Below, one piece after another: positions 7,358-13,282 of a DNA stretch of 16,364 nucleotides (position 1 is the stretch's first letter; every line of letters begins with the position of its first letter). A model generated the notes under the pieces. The model saw only the letters and a list, made by a program, of their open reading frames with translations, did not search any database and was not told where the DNA came from. This DNA is from Anaerolineales bacterium (GTDB taxonomy: Bacteria; Chloroflexota; Anaerolineae; Anaerolineales; Villigracilaceae). The stretch covers positions 1 through 16,364 of the forward strand of contig JADLCG010000133.1 of assembly GCA_020847355.1 (NCBI GenBank), written 5' to 3'. Made by a program: the position numbers and the translations under genes.

Positions 7358-8050
7358 ATGAAAAAACATTACCCTTGGCTTTGGTTTGACGCGGACGATA
7401 CATTATTTGATTATCAAAAAGCGGAAGATACGGCTTTGTTCAACACGTTACAAGCCTACAATTTACCTTTTGAAGAAGAATATAAAAATACCTATCGAAA
7501 AATTAATCAGGAACTTTGGCGGGCATTAGAACGCAAGGAAATTCAACCGGCGGCATTACGCATTCGTCGCTTTGAATTATTTCTCGAATCTGCCGGGCGG
7601 TCCATTGAAAAAGCCGAAGCTATGAGCGCCAGCTATATTGAGCAACTTGCGCTTTGCGCGGATTTAATTGACGGGGCGCTGGAGGTTTTAGAAACGCTTC
7701 AGCCGAAGCATAAATTTGCCTTGATCACCAACGGCTTGGCTTATGTGCAAAAAAGCAGACTTTCGCGCTCTCCGCTTCAGAAATTTTTCTCGGCAGTTAT
7801 TATTTCCGAAGAGATTGGCTTTTCAAAACCTGCGGTTGAATTTTTCAACATCGCGCATGAATGGACGGGCTTTCCGCCAAGAAGCGATGTGCTGATCGTT
7901 GGCGATAGCCTCACTTCCGATATGCAAGGCGGCGTAAACTTCAGAGCGGATACTTGTTGGTTTAATCCGCGCAATCAACCCAAGCCTGCAGATTTTCCAA
8001 TTACCTATCAAATTCAAAATTTGAAAGAGCTGTTTGAGTTGCTCGATTAA
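7358..8050 (+). CDS. yjjG: HAD-superfamily nucleotidase, YjjG type
   Basis: YjjG-type HAD hydrolases remove phosphate from non-canonical or damaged pyrimidine nucleotides (housecleaning 5'-nucleotidases). The 230 residues carry all HAD motifs: motif I FDADDTLFDY with nucleophile Asp11 and Asp13, an alpha-helical cap at about 18-95, motif II LITNG (Thr124), motif III Lys157 in GFSKP, and motif IV VGDSLTSD with Asp183 and Asp188. The AD-DTLFDYQKAE variant around motif I is typical of YjjG. GGAG repeats lie upstream (GGAGTTGGAGAG), about 12 bases from the ATG. It starts 53 bases after the gamma-glutamyltransferase stop and may be in the same transcript. The family is clear; the YjjG subfamily is likely. 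Confidence 0.88.
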   Translation: MKKHYPWLWFDADDTLFDYQKAEDTALFNTLQAYNLPFEEEYKNTYRKINQELWRALERKEIQPAALRIRRFELFLESAGRSIEKAEAMSASYIEQLALCADLIDGALEVLETLQPKHKFALITNGLAYVQKSRLSRSPLQKFFSAVIISEEIGFSKPAVEFFNIAHEWTGFPPRSDVLIVGDSLTSDMQGGVNFRADTCWFNPRNQPKPADFPITYQIQNLKELFELLD

Positions 8051-8061
8051 TCGGCTTAAAA

Positions 8062-8067
8062 TATAAT
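8062..8067 (+). promoter_or_regulatory. -10 box placed for a leaderless or near-leaderless start
   Basis: TATAAT at 8062-8067 ends 10 bases before the ATG at 8078, just after the yjjG stop at 8050. TAAAAT overlaps it at 8057-8062. No Shine-Dalgarno lies in front of the ATG. Confidence 0.5.
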
Positions 8068-8077
8068 CAATTGAGAT

Positions 8078-8335
8078 ATGGCTAAACTCATCCCCGCCGC
8101 TGAGCGCCTCGTCCGCGCCCGTAAGTTGATTCAACAAGCCCGAGATTTAACGCCGTCTGAAGCGACAGGCAAATGGGACTTGGCGTATATTGCCAACGTC
8201 AAGGATTTATTGCGCCAAGCCAAAGACATGATCAAATTTATCAGCCTGACCCCAACCGCCACGCCCGAGATCAAAGCCGAAGTAAAAGAGATTTATGCTG
8301 AAATTGAGCGGGCGGGCGCGGAAATATTAAAGTAA
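8078..8335 (+). CDS. Small helical hypothetical protein
   Basis: I do not recognise this 85-residue protein. It is soluble, basic at the N-terminus (RLVRARKLIQQARDLTP) and predicted to be almost entirely helical: helices at about 4-25, 36-57 and 63-84, broken by Pro-containing turns (LTPSEATGKWD, LTPTATPEI). No cysteine, signal peptide or membrane segment is present. The codon use and clean ORF with a -10 box 10 bases ahead support a real gene. It sits 27 bases after yjjG and is followed 33 bases later by a membrane protein gene. No function is proposed. Confidence 0.7.
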   Translation: MAKLIPAAERLVRARKLIQQARDLTPSEATGKWDLAYIANVKDLLRQAKDMIKFISLTPTATPEIKAEVKEIYAEIERAGAEILK

Positions 8336-8368
8336 TTTACCCATTTCAAAAAAGTTGAGGAGCGCGGC

Positions 8369-8736
8369 ATGGATAAAAAGACTTCGTTTTTGTGGGCTTT
8401 GGCAATTGGCTTAATTTTCCCGATCTTACAAACGCTGGTTTTCTTTTTGCGCTTTAGCGCTTCAACGCCGAAGCCGGGGCTCAGGATTATTTTTTCTTCT
8501 ATATTGCCGGCGTGGTTATCGGCTTGGGCTTGATTTACTTATTGAATAGAAGTCAATCCACAGGCGCTTGGCGCGGCGCGCTGATCGGTTTTATTATAGG
8601 CATTCCCTTTGCCTTGTTCGGTATGCTGATGGGCGGGTTGATGGGACCGCTCGGCGCGATTTTCTTGGGCGTTTCTCCAGCCGTCTTTTTGATTGCGCTT
8701 GGATATTTTCTCGGGCGTTTATTTTCCAGAAAATAG
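8369..8736 (+). pseudogene. Four-TM hypothetical membrane protein broken by one frameshift
   Basis: An ATG at 8369, with GAGGAG seven bases in front, opens a membrane protein (MDKKTSFLWALAIGLIFPIL, then a helix ending FFLRFSA). That frame stops at about 8531. The next frame continues the membrane protein from about 8458: QDYFFFYIAGVVIGLGLIYL, two further helices (ALIGFIIGIPFALFGMLMG and GAIFLGVSPAVFLIALGYFL) and a basic tail GRLFSRK. Adding one G to the G4 run at 8476-8479 joins the halves as PKPGAQDYFFF, giving a product of about 122 residues with four helices. The break is either a real one-base deletion or a homopolymer sequencing error. No family name is recognised. Confidence 0.75.
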
Positions 8737-8748
8737 AAACAGATCGAG

Positions 8749-9357
8749 TTAGGGCGTGGCGGTAATTGGATTCCCGACGATGATGTTGATCGTTAACGTA
8801 TCCCCAAAGAAAACTCCGTTTGCATCGCTCATGCGCCACGAACTTTGAACGAGTCCATTTTGATTGGTTGGCGCGACTAGTTCAATGGAAAGCTCGCGCT
8901 TGGCGCCAACTGGAATTGGTTCGGTCAAGATCAGGGCTTGTCCGCGCATTGCGTCTCCGCCAACATGGCTCAAGGTGAAGCCCGGCGCCCAGGCGCAAGC
9001 TCCGTTATTTTGCACTTGCCAGGTTTTTGTAAAAACTTCGTTATTTTTCAGATGCGTGCCGTCTGGAATGGTGACGTCTTTGACGTAAACTAATTTGTAA
9101 CATGGGTTTGCCGTATTTTCAGCCGCGCTGGTTTCGGTCACTGGCGCGGGCGTGAATGACGGCAGTGAGGTTGGGGTGGCGGAATTGACGGGCAGGGCAA
9201 CCAAAGTTTCAGTTAAGGAAGAAGCGAAGGTTGAGACGGCTTGGGTGCGAAGCGCGTTCGCGTCTAATTCCGGGGCGGATGTGACCGCTTGATTCGTACA
9301 GGCGATCAGCATTAAACTTAAACAGCAGGCGGCATAGCGGGTAATTTTCTTTTTCAT
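8749..9357 (-). CDS. Lipoprotein with an NBR1-Ig-like domain
   Basis: This 202-residue protein starts MKKKITRYAACCLSLMLIAC; the lipobox LIAC puts the lipidated cysteine at residue 20, so it should be membrane-anchored outside the cell. Residues 21-83 are a Ser/Thr/Pro/Ala-rich linker typical of surface proteins. Residues 84-198 match the NBR1-like Ig fold known from bacterial surface proteins, with the marker stretch FTKTWQVQNNGACAWAPGF and a late SSWRMSDANGVFFGDTL. Such domains probably mediate protein or polysaccharide contacts. I chose the ATG at 9357 over an upstream in-frame one at 9501, because the latter adds residues before the signal peptide and overlaps the divergent kinase gene. 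A TATACT box ends 7 bases before the ATG, so the mRNA is probably leaderless. Confidence 0.87.
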   Translation of the reverse strand: MKKKITRYAACCLSLMLIACTNQAVTSAPELDANALRTQAVSTFASSLTETLVALPVNSATPTSLPSFTPAPVTETSAAENTANPCYKLVYVKDVTIPDGTHLKNNEVFTKTWQVQNNGACAWAPGFTLSHVGGDAMRGQALILTEPIPVGAKRELSIELVAPTNQNGLVQSSWRMSDANGVFFGDTLTINIIVGNPITATP

Positions 9358-9364
9358 AACTAAA

Positions 9365-9370
9365 AGTATA
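9365..9370 (-). promoter_or_regulatory. -10 box of the lipoprotein gene (leaderless)
   Basis: TATACT on the minus strand (9370 to 9365) is followed by seven bases and then the ATG at 9357. No Shine-Dalgarno lies between them. It forms a divergent pair with the kinase promoter. Confidence 0.55.
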
Positions 9371-9416
9371 CAACAAAGCTGAAAATCTTTCTGAAACGGT
9401 TGGCGTAATTTCGCCG

Positions 9417-9425
9417 TGATAAAAT
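9417..9425 (+). promoter_or_regulatory. Extended -10 promoter of the kinase-phosphatase operon (leaderless)
   Basis: TGATAAAAT at 9417-9425 is an extended -10 ending 8 bases before the ATG at 9434. The intervening bases are AAAAAACT, with no Shine-Dalgarno. Confidence 0.6.
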
Positions 9426-9433
9426 AAAAAACT

Positions 9434-10078
9434 ATGGCAAAACATTTGGTTTTGGTGGCTGGTAATATTGGCGCGGGGAAAACTTCATTGACTGAGCGCA
9501 TTGGCGCTAGGCTGGGCTGGTGGACGGGATACGAATCGGTTGCGGATAACCCGTATCTTTCCGATTTTTATACCGATATGCGCGCTTGGTCTTTTCATTT
9601 GCAGATCTTTTTTCTGGGTCATCGCGCCGATCAATATTTAGAAGCCTCGCGCGATGCCCGCTCTTCTATCTTAGATCGAAGCATTTATGAAGACGCGCAT
9701 ATTTTTGCGCGGGCTTTACATCACATGGGCAATTTAGCGGAACGCGATTATTTAGCGTATCGGCATTTATATGAATTGGTGGTGGCTGGCTTGCCCAGAC
9801 CCGATCTTTTGATTTATCTCAAAGCGCCTGTGCCAACTTTGATGAATCGGATTCGCCGCCGCGCGCGCAATATGGAAACGGGCATTTCAGCCGATTATTT
9901 GGCTTTGCTCAATTCTTTTTACGATGAATGGTTGAACGGCTTTGATTTATGCCCAACGCTCACCATTCAAACCAACGATTTAGATTTTGTAAACCAGCCC
10001 GCGCATTTAGATACGGTGACGCAACGCATCCAAGAGAAATTGACTGGCAAAGAGACGATGGATTTAACAGAGAAATAA
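9434..10078 (+). CDS. Deoxynucleoside kinase family protein
   Basis: Enzymes of this family (deoxyadenosine/deoxyguanosine kinases and relatives) phosphorylate salvaged deoxynucleosides with ATP. The 214 residues show the P-loop GNIGAGKTSLT (10-20), Glu34 in YESVADNPYL as the usual catalytic base position, the substrate-binding FHLQIFFLGHRADQ (54-67), DRSIYEDAHIF with Asp81, Arg82 and Glu86, and the lid RIRRRARNMETG. Length and motif order fit a bacterial dNK. Substrate preference cannot be decided from the sequence. It is the first gene of a two-gene operon; the next start lies 1 base after its stop, so both proteins are made together. Confidence 0.9.
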   Translation: MAKHLVLVAGNIGAGKTSLTERIGARLGWWTGYESVADNPYLSDFYTDMRAWSFHLQIFFLGHRADQYLEASRDARSSILDRSIYEDAHIFARALHHMGNLAERDYLAYRHLYELVVAGLPRPDLLIYLKAPVPTLMNRIRRRARNMETGISADYLALLNSFYDEWLNGFDLCPTLTIQTNDLDFVNQPAHLDTVTQRIQEKLTGKETMDLTEK

Positions 10079-10079
10079 T

Positions 10080-11315
10080 ATGTCAATCAATTTGCTTTCA
10101 AAGATCCCTTTATTTTCCAGTTTGCCGCTTGAAGAACTGGATCGTTTGCTCAACTTGCTGGGCGCGCTGAATTTACAAGACGGTGAAATTCTTTTCAACG
10201 AGGGCGATCTTGGCGAAGTTTTTTATGTAGTGCTGGAAGGCGAATTAGAGATTTTGAAACTTGAGAGCGGCGTGGACGAATTGCTCTTGAATGTTTTGCA
10301 GGCGGGGGAGTACCTTGGCGAAATGAGTTTGATCATGCCCGGGGGACATCGCACTGCGACGGCGCGCGCGCGCGGAGCGGTGACTTTGCTTTCGATGAAT
10401 CGCGATCAGTTTTTAGCGCTGAATCAGCGCCACCCTGAAATTTCCAATTGGATGGCGAAAGTTTTGAGCCAGCGCTTAGACGCCACCAATGTCGCCACCT
10501 TCCGCGATCTCAAAGAAAAAAATAGACAACTGCAAACTGCTTACGATGAATTGAAGGCGGCGCAGGCGCAAATTATTGAAAAGGAACGCCTCGAACGCGA
10601 ACTGCAGGTTGCCGCTGATATTCAATTGAGCATCCTGCCCGACGAATTGCCGGAAACGGACGGCATTAATTTCGGCGCGTGTATGGTTCCGGCGCGGCAA
10701 GTGGGCGGCGATTTTTACGATGTTTTCACGATCACTGAAAAGCATATCGGCGTGTTGATTGGCGATGTGGCGGATAAAGGCGTGCCTTCCGCTTTATTTA
10801 TGGCGCGCACTCATGCGTTAATTATGGCGGAGGCGGATCTGGATCTGCTCCCCGGAGAAGTGATGCGCTTGGTTAACAAGCATATTACGCGCTTGCAAAA
10901 ATCCTCCCAGTTTGTGACCGTGCTTTACGGCATTTTGAATTTGGAAAATAACGAATTCAGTTATGCCCGCGCCGGACATGAACCGCCTTTGCTCCTTCAT
11001 GCTAACGGAAGCGTAGAGCGGATTCCGCATAGCGCGGGTATGGCGATCGGGCTTTGGGAAGACGTGACCTTGGATGAGCGCGTTGTCAAACTTACGCGCG
11101 GCGATACTTTGTTGATGTATACAGACGGTATGACCGATTGCCGCAACCCACACGGCGAAGCCTTTGGCTTGGAACGAATCAAAAACTTGCTGAGCGGATT
11201 GGCGGAACAAAGCGCTCAACAAGTTTGCGATAAACTGCTTGAAACGTTACAGGGCTATCAAGCTGGCTCCAAACAGGATGATGACGTGACGCTTGTAGCC
11301 ATCAAGGTAAAGTGA
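10080..11315 (+). CDS. Cyclic-nucleotide-binding SpoIIE/RsbU-type PP2C phosphatase
   Basis: This is a Ser/Thr phosphatase of the kind that dephosphorylates anti-sigma-factor antagonists in partner-switching pathways, here with a cyclic nucleotide sensor. Of 411 residues, 8-130 form a cNMP-binding (CAP-ED) domain with the cassette GEYLGEMSLIMPGGHRTATA, including Gly80, Glu81 and Arg91. Residues 142-185 are a coiled coil (LKEKNRQLQTAYDELKAAQA) running into AADIQLSILPDELPE, the usual entry to the phosphatase domain. The PP2C core has VGGDFYDVF (Asp211, Asp214), IGDVADKGVPSALFMA (Asp229), YARAGHEPPLLL and MYTDGMTDCR (Asp349), so the metal sites look complete. There is no membrane segment. It is translationally linked to the deoxynucleoside kinase and convergent with the cystathionine gene. 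Confidence 0.93.
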   Translation: MSINLLSKIPLFSSLPLEELDRLLNLLGALNLQDGEILFNEGDLGEVFYVVLEGELEILKLESGVDELLLNVLQAGEYLGEMSLIMPGGHRTATARARGAVTLLSMNRDQFLALNQRHPEISNWMAKVLSQRLDATNVATFRDLKEKNRQLQTAYDELKAAQAQIIEKERLERELQVAADIQLSILPDELPETDGINFGACMVPARQVGGDFYDVFTITEKHIGVLIGDVADKGVPSALFMARTHALIMAEADLDLLPGEVMRLVNKHITRLQKSSQFVTVLYGILNLENNEFSYARAGHEPPLLLHANGSVERIPHSAGMAIGLWEDVTLDERVVKLTRGDTLLMYTDGMTDCRNPHGEAFGLERIKNLLSGLAEQSAQQVCDKLLETLQGYQAGSKQDDDVTLVAIKVK

Positions 11316-11319
11316 CGAT

Positions 11320-11364
11320 TATGTAGTTCATGCTACGCCCAGGTATGGGTATTTAGCGTGATAA
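11320..11364. other. Left part of a hairpin split by the cassette insertion
   Basis: If bases 11365-12110 are removed, 11320-11364 joins 12111-12117 into a strong hairpin. TATGTAGTT (11320-11328) pairs with AA plus CTACATA; CATGCTA (11329-11335) pairs with TAGCGTG (11354-11360) with one wobble; GCCCA (11337-11341) pairs with TGGGT (11346-11350). The rejoined spacer between the two convergent genes would be only about 71 bases and mostly this hairpin, so it probably served as a bidirectional terminator. Confidence 0.6.
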
Positions 11365-11486
11365 CGGTGTGCGTTACGGGTGGGTGAGCGTGGATGTTCG
11401 AGAGCAGAAAAAAACAAGGCGAGAAAAATGCCAGAAAAGGCGGAGACTCCTCGCTCATCCAGTGCACGCTTTGTTGTTAGCCCGCC
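11365..11486 (-). other. attC-like recombination site of the cassette
   Basis: Read on the minus strand the site begins GGCGGGCTAACAACAAAGCG (11486 to 11467), immediately after the cassette genes, and ends at CACACCG. It is an imperfect palindrome: TGGATG (right arm) faces CATCCA (left arm), and CGAG faces CTCG next to it. The outer GGCTAAC would pair with GTTAGCC supplied by the cassette's other end. The total of about 124 bases lies in the normal attC range. The first block has AAC at its right place, but the first bases deviate from the RYYYAAC consensus, so this is a divergent attC. Confidence 0.58.
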
Positions 11487-11498
11487 GATTTTTGGAGA

Positions 11499-11726
11499 TT
11501 ACGCAAATTCTGCAATTGCTACTTCCCGTTTTTCTGCGAAACTTTGCCGATGAAGTTTAATTCGCTCAATTTCATGTAATGTATCCGCAGTAAAGTAACT
11601 TTCACCACAATGAGGGCAAGATACCATTGGGATATTTTCAATAATCAGTAAATTTTCGCCTTTGCCATAGTTACGAGTAACCTGGCGGATACGAGCGCCT
11701 TCTTTGCCACAAATATCGCAAATCAT
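11499..11726 (-). CDS. YgiT-type zinc-finger protein, MqsA-like antitoxin fragment family
   Basis: The 75-residue product begins MICDICGKEGARIRQVTRNY and has two CxxC knuckles, CDIC and CPHC, the zinc site of the MqsA/YgiT N-terminal domain. The C-terminal helix-turn-helix of full MqsA is absent; a charged helix (LHEIERIKLHRQSFAEKREV) takes its place. Small proteins of this kind are usually paired with a DUF4258 or RelE-like partner and are treated as antitoxins. I chose the ATG at 11726, because AAAGGTG lies seven bases before it; an in-frame GTG at 11735 falls inside that Shine-Dalgarno. It starts 18 bases after the DUF4258 stop, in the same cassette. Confidence 0.85.
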   Translation of the reverse strand: MICDICGKEGARIRQVTRNYGKGENLLIIENIPMVSCPHCGESYFTADTLHEIERIKLHRQSFAEKREVAIAEFA

Positions 11727-11744
11727 AGTTTTCACCTTTACTTG

Positions 11745-12026
11745 TTATAAACGATAGGTCGTTATGAAAACCAATTTTCCAGTTGGGCTTATTTTGACGA
11801 CAGCCACGATTTTGGCGTTGGCAACTGCCTGACCTTCAATCAAATATTTCCATTCGTCAGTTTCTTTATCTTTTTGACGTTCAACAACTTCGCCAGTGAG
11901 AATACAGCGTTCAAGGTCAAAAATGCTTAACTCATCGTCGTTCATTTCTTCTTCAGCATGAATAGTCATTATGTATTGTCGAAGCCGAATTTTGTCGCGG
12001 ATTTCTGTCAAAATACGTTCAAACAC
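11745..12026 (-). CDS. DUF4258 protein, probable toxin of the cassette pair
   Basis: DUF4258 proteins are small RelE-like folds, often found beside YgiT zinc fingers and classed as probable toxins; biochemical proof is limited. From the GTG at 12026 the product has 93 residues: an N-terminal helix FERILTEIRDKIRLRQYI, then TIHAEEEMNDDELSIFDLER with the family's His and acidic residues, ILTGEVVERQKDKETDEWKY, and a final strand pair GKLVFITTYRL. I prefer this GTG because GGAG lies 6 bases in front of it; the longer alternative start, TTG at 12056, has no Shine-Dalgarno and adds an atypical LCCLLLENA tail. The gene precedes its zinc-finger partner, the toxin-first order known for mqsRA-like pairs. 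Confidence 0.82.
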   Translation of the reverse strand: MFERILTEIRDKIRLRQYIMTIHAEEEMNDDELSIFDLERCILTGEVVERQKDKETDEWKYLIEGQAVANAKIVAVVKISPTGKLVFITTYRL

Positions 12027-12079
12027 AGCATTCTCCAAAAGTAGACAACATAGCAAATGAAATGACGTAGCTTTTGAAA

Positions 12080-12088
12080 AGTATACCA
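12080..12088 (-). promoter_or_regulatory. Cassette-borne extended -10 promoter
   Basis: TGGTATACT on the minus strand (12088 to 12080) lies inside the cassette, about 54 bases before the DUF4258 start and 20 bases from the cassette end. It would let the pair be expressed without a host promoter. No clear -35 is seen. Confidence 0.5.
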
Positions 12089-12132
12089 GAGGATGACAAA
12101 GGCGGGCTAACTACATATACGGCCCGCTTCAC

Positions 12133-13269
12133 CTACGCTTTCAGCGCCTGTTCCAAATCTGCAATCAAATCTTCCGCATTTTCAATTCCGACGGATAATC
12201 TCACTAACCCGGCATCCACTTCCAATGTAGAACCTTGCGTGGATAAGTGCGTCATCGCCGCCGGCACTTCGATCAGCGACTCCACGCCGCCCAATGATTC
12301 TGCTAAAGTGAATATCTTTGTAGCTTCAGCGACTCGCCGCGCCGCATCTTTGTCTTTCAGCACAAATGAAATCATACCGCCGCCATTGCGCATTTGGGCG
12401 AGGGCGATTTTTTGTTGCGGATGACTCTCGTGGAAGGGATAAAAGATCTGCTGGATGGATTTTTGCTTTTCAAGAAACTGTACGATTTTTTTTGCGTTCT
12501 CAAAGTGCCGATCCATACGCACGGGCAAAGTTTTGATTCCGCGCAAGACTAAGAACGAATCCATCGGACCTTGAATGCCGCCAATGGCGTTTTGTAAATA
12601 AGCCAGTTGTGCGCCCAACTCTTTATCTTTTCCGATAATTGCGCCGCCGACCACGTCCGAATGCCCGCCTAGATATTTGGTCATCGAGTGAACGACTAAA
12701 TCAGCGCCTAATTCCAGCGGACGTTGTAAGTAGGGCGTTGCAAAGGTGTTATCTACAACTAGTAAAGGCTGGCTGGGGTGACGTTTGATAATTTCAGCGA
12801 CGGCGCGGATATCGGTTACGGATAGTAATGGATTAGAGGGAGTCTCCAGCCAGACAATCTTTGTGGCGGGGGTTAATGCTTCAGCGAGATTTTCTGGATC
12901 GGTCGTATCGGCAAATGTGAAGTCCAAACCGAAGCGGCGCAGTACTTTATCAAAGAGACGAAACGTGCCGCCATACACATCATTGCCGGCAACGACATGA
13001 TCGCCGCTTTTCAACATTCGCAACACGGTATCGGTTGCCGCCATGCCCGAAGCAAAAGCCAGACCCCAACTGCCGCTTTCTAATTCCGCAAGACAATCTT
13101 GCAAAGCCTTGCGGGTTGGATTGAGAGTTCTTGAATATTCATAACCTTGGCGCGGCTTTCCGATTCCATCCTGCATATAAGTGGAGGTGAGGTAAACCGG
13201 CGTCATCACTGCGCCGTTGTTTGGGTCTGGTTCCTGACCCGCATGAATTGCAAGCGTTTCAAATTTCAT
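12133..13269 (-). CDS. Cystathionine gamma-synthase / gamma-lyase family PLP enzyme
   Basis: These enzymes make cystathionine from an activated homoserine and cysteine (methionine synthesis) or split it to cysteine (reverse transsulfuration); sequence alone does not separate the two reliably. The 378 residues show TLAIHAGQEPDP at the start, YEYSRTLNPTRKALQDCLAE with Tyr45 and Arg47, ASGMAATDTVL (73-83), the PLP Asp173 in VVDNTFATPYLQRP, and the Schiff-base Lys198 in HSMTKYLGGHSDVVGG. ESLIEVPAAMTH and VRLSVGIENAEDL finish the C-terminal domain. AGGAGACAAA precedes the ATG. It starts 13 bases after the ABC-F stop, so it is probably expressed from the ABC-F promoter. The cassette lies at its 3' side. 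Confidence 0.93.
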   Translation of the reverse strand: MKFETLAIHAGQEPDPNNGAVMTPVYLTSTYMQDGIGKPRQGYEYSRTLNPTRKALQDCLAELESGSWGLAFASGMAATDTVLRMLKSGDHVVAGNDVYGGTFRLFDKVLRRFGLDFTFADTTDPENLAEALTPATKIVWLETPSNPLLSVTDIRAVAEIIKRHPSQPLLVVDNTFATPYLQRPLELGADLVVHSMTKYLGGHSDVVGGAIIGKDKELGAQLAYLQNAIGGIQGPMDSFLVLRGIKTLPVRMDRHFENAKKIVQFLEKQKSIQQIFYPFHESHPQQKIALAQMRNGGGMISFVLKDKDAARRVAEATKIFTLAESLGGVESLIEVPAAMTHLSTQGSTLEVDAGLVRLSVGIENAEDLIADLEQALKA

Positions 13270-13282
13270 TTTGTCTCCTGTG

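Larger units (their letters stand above)
11365..12110 (-). mobile_element. Integron-type gene cassette carrying a toxin-antitoxin-like pair
   Basis: The 746-base unit reads leftwards: boundary TTAGCC, promoter, DUF4258 gene, YgiT zinc-finger gene, then an attC-like palindrome. On the minus strand both ends fall at a G/TTA junction: ATGTAG then TTAGCCC on one side, CACACCG then TTATCAC on the other, as expected for G^TT cutting by integron integrases. If circularised, the left end would supply GTTAGCC exactly opposite the GGCTAAC that starts the attC-like site, and the match extends to 11 bases (11476-11486 against 12101-12111). No target-site duplication is seen, which argues against a transposon. 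No integrase gene is in the window, so this looks like a solitary cassette at a secondary site. Confidence 0.62.

Noticed and set aside
9358..9501. A longer start for the lipoprotein at 9501.
   Set aside because: It would place some 48 residues before a clear signal peptide and lipobox, and overlap the divergent kinase gene and its promoter.
12027..12056. TTG at 12056 as start of the DUF4258 gene.
   Set aside because: No Shine-Dalgarno precedes it, and the added residues LCCLLLENA are atypical; GGAG correctly spaced before GTG 12026 decides the start.
11476..12111. The 11-bp inverted repeat GTTAGCCCGCC / GGCGGGCTAAC read as the ends of a MITE or insertion sequence.
   Set aside because: No target-site duplication flanks it, no transposase is present, and the attC-like arm extends beyond the left repeat to 11365; an integron cassette explains more.
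12101..12126. GCGGGC / GCCCGC hairpin beyond the cystathionine gene as an intrinsic terminator.
   Set aside because: It spans the cassette junction, has a 14-base loop, and is followed only by CTTTG, not by a T-run.
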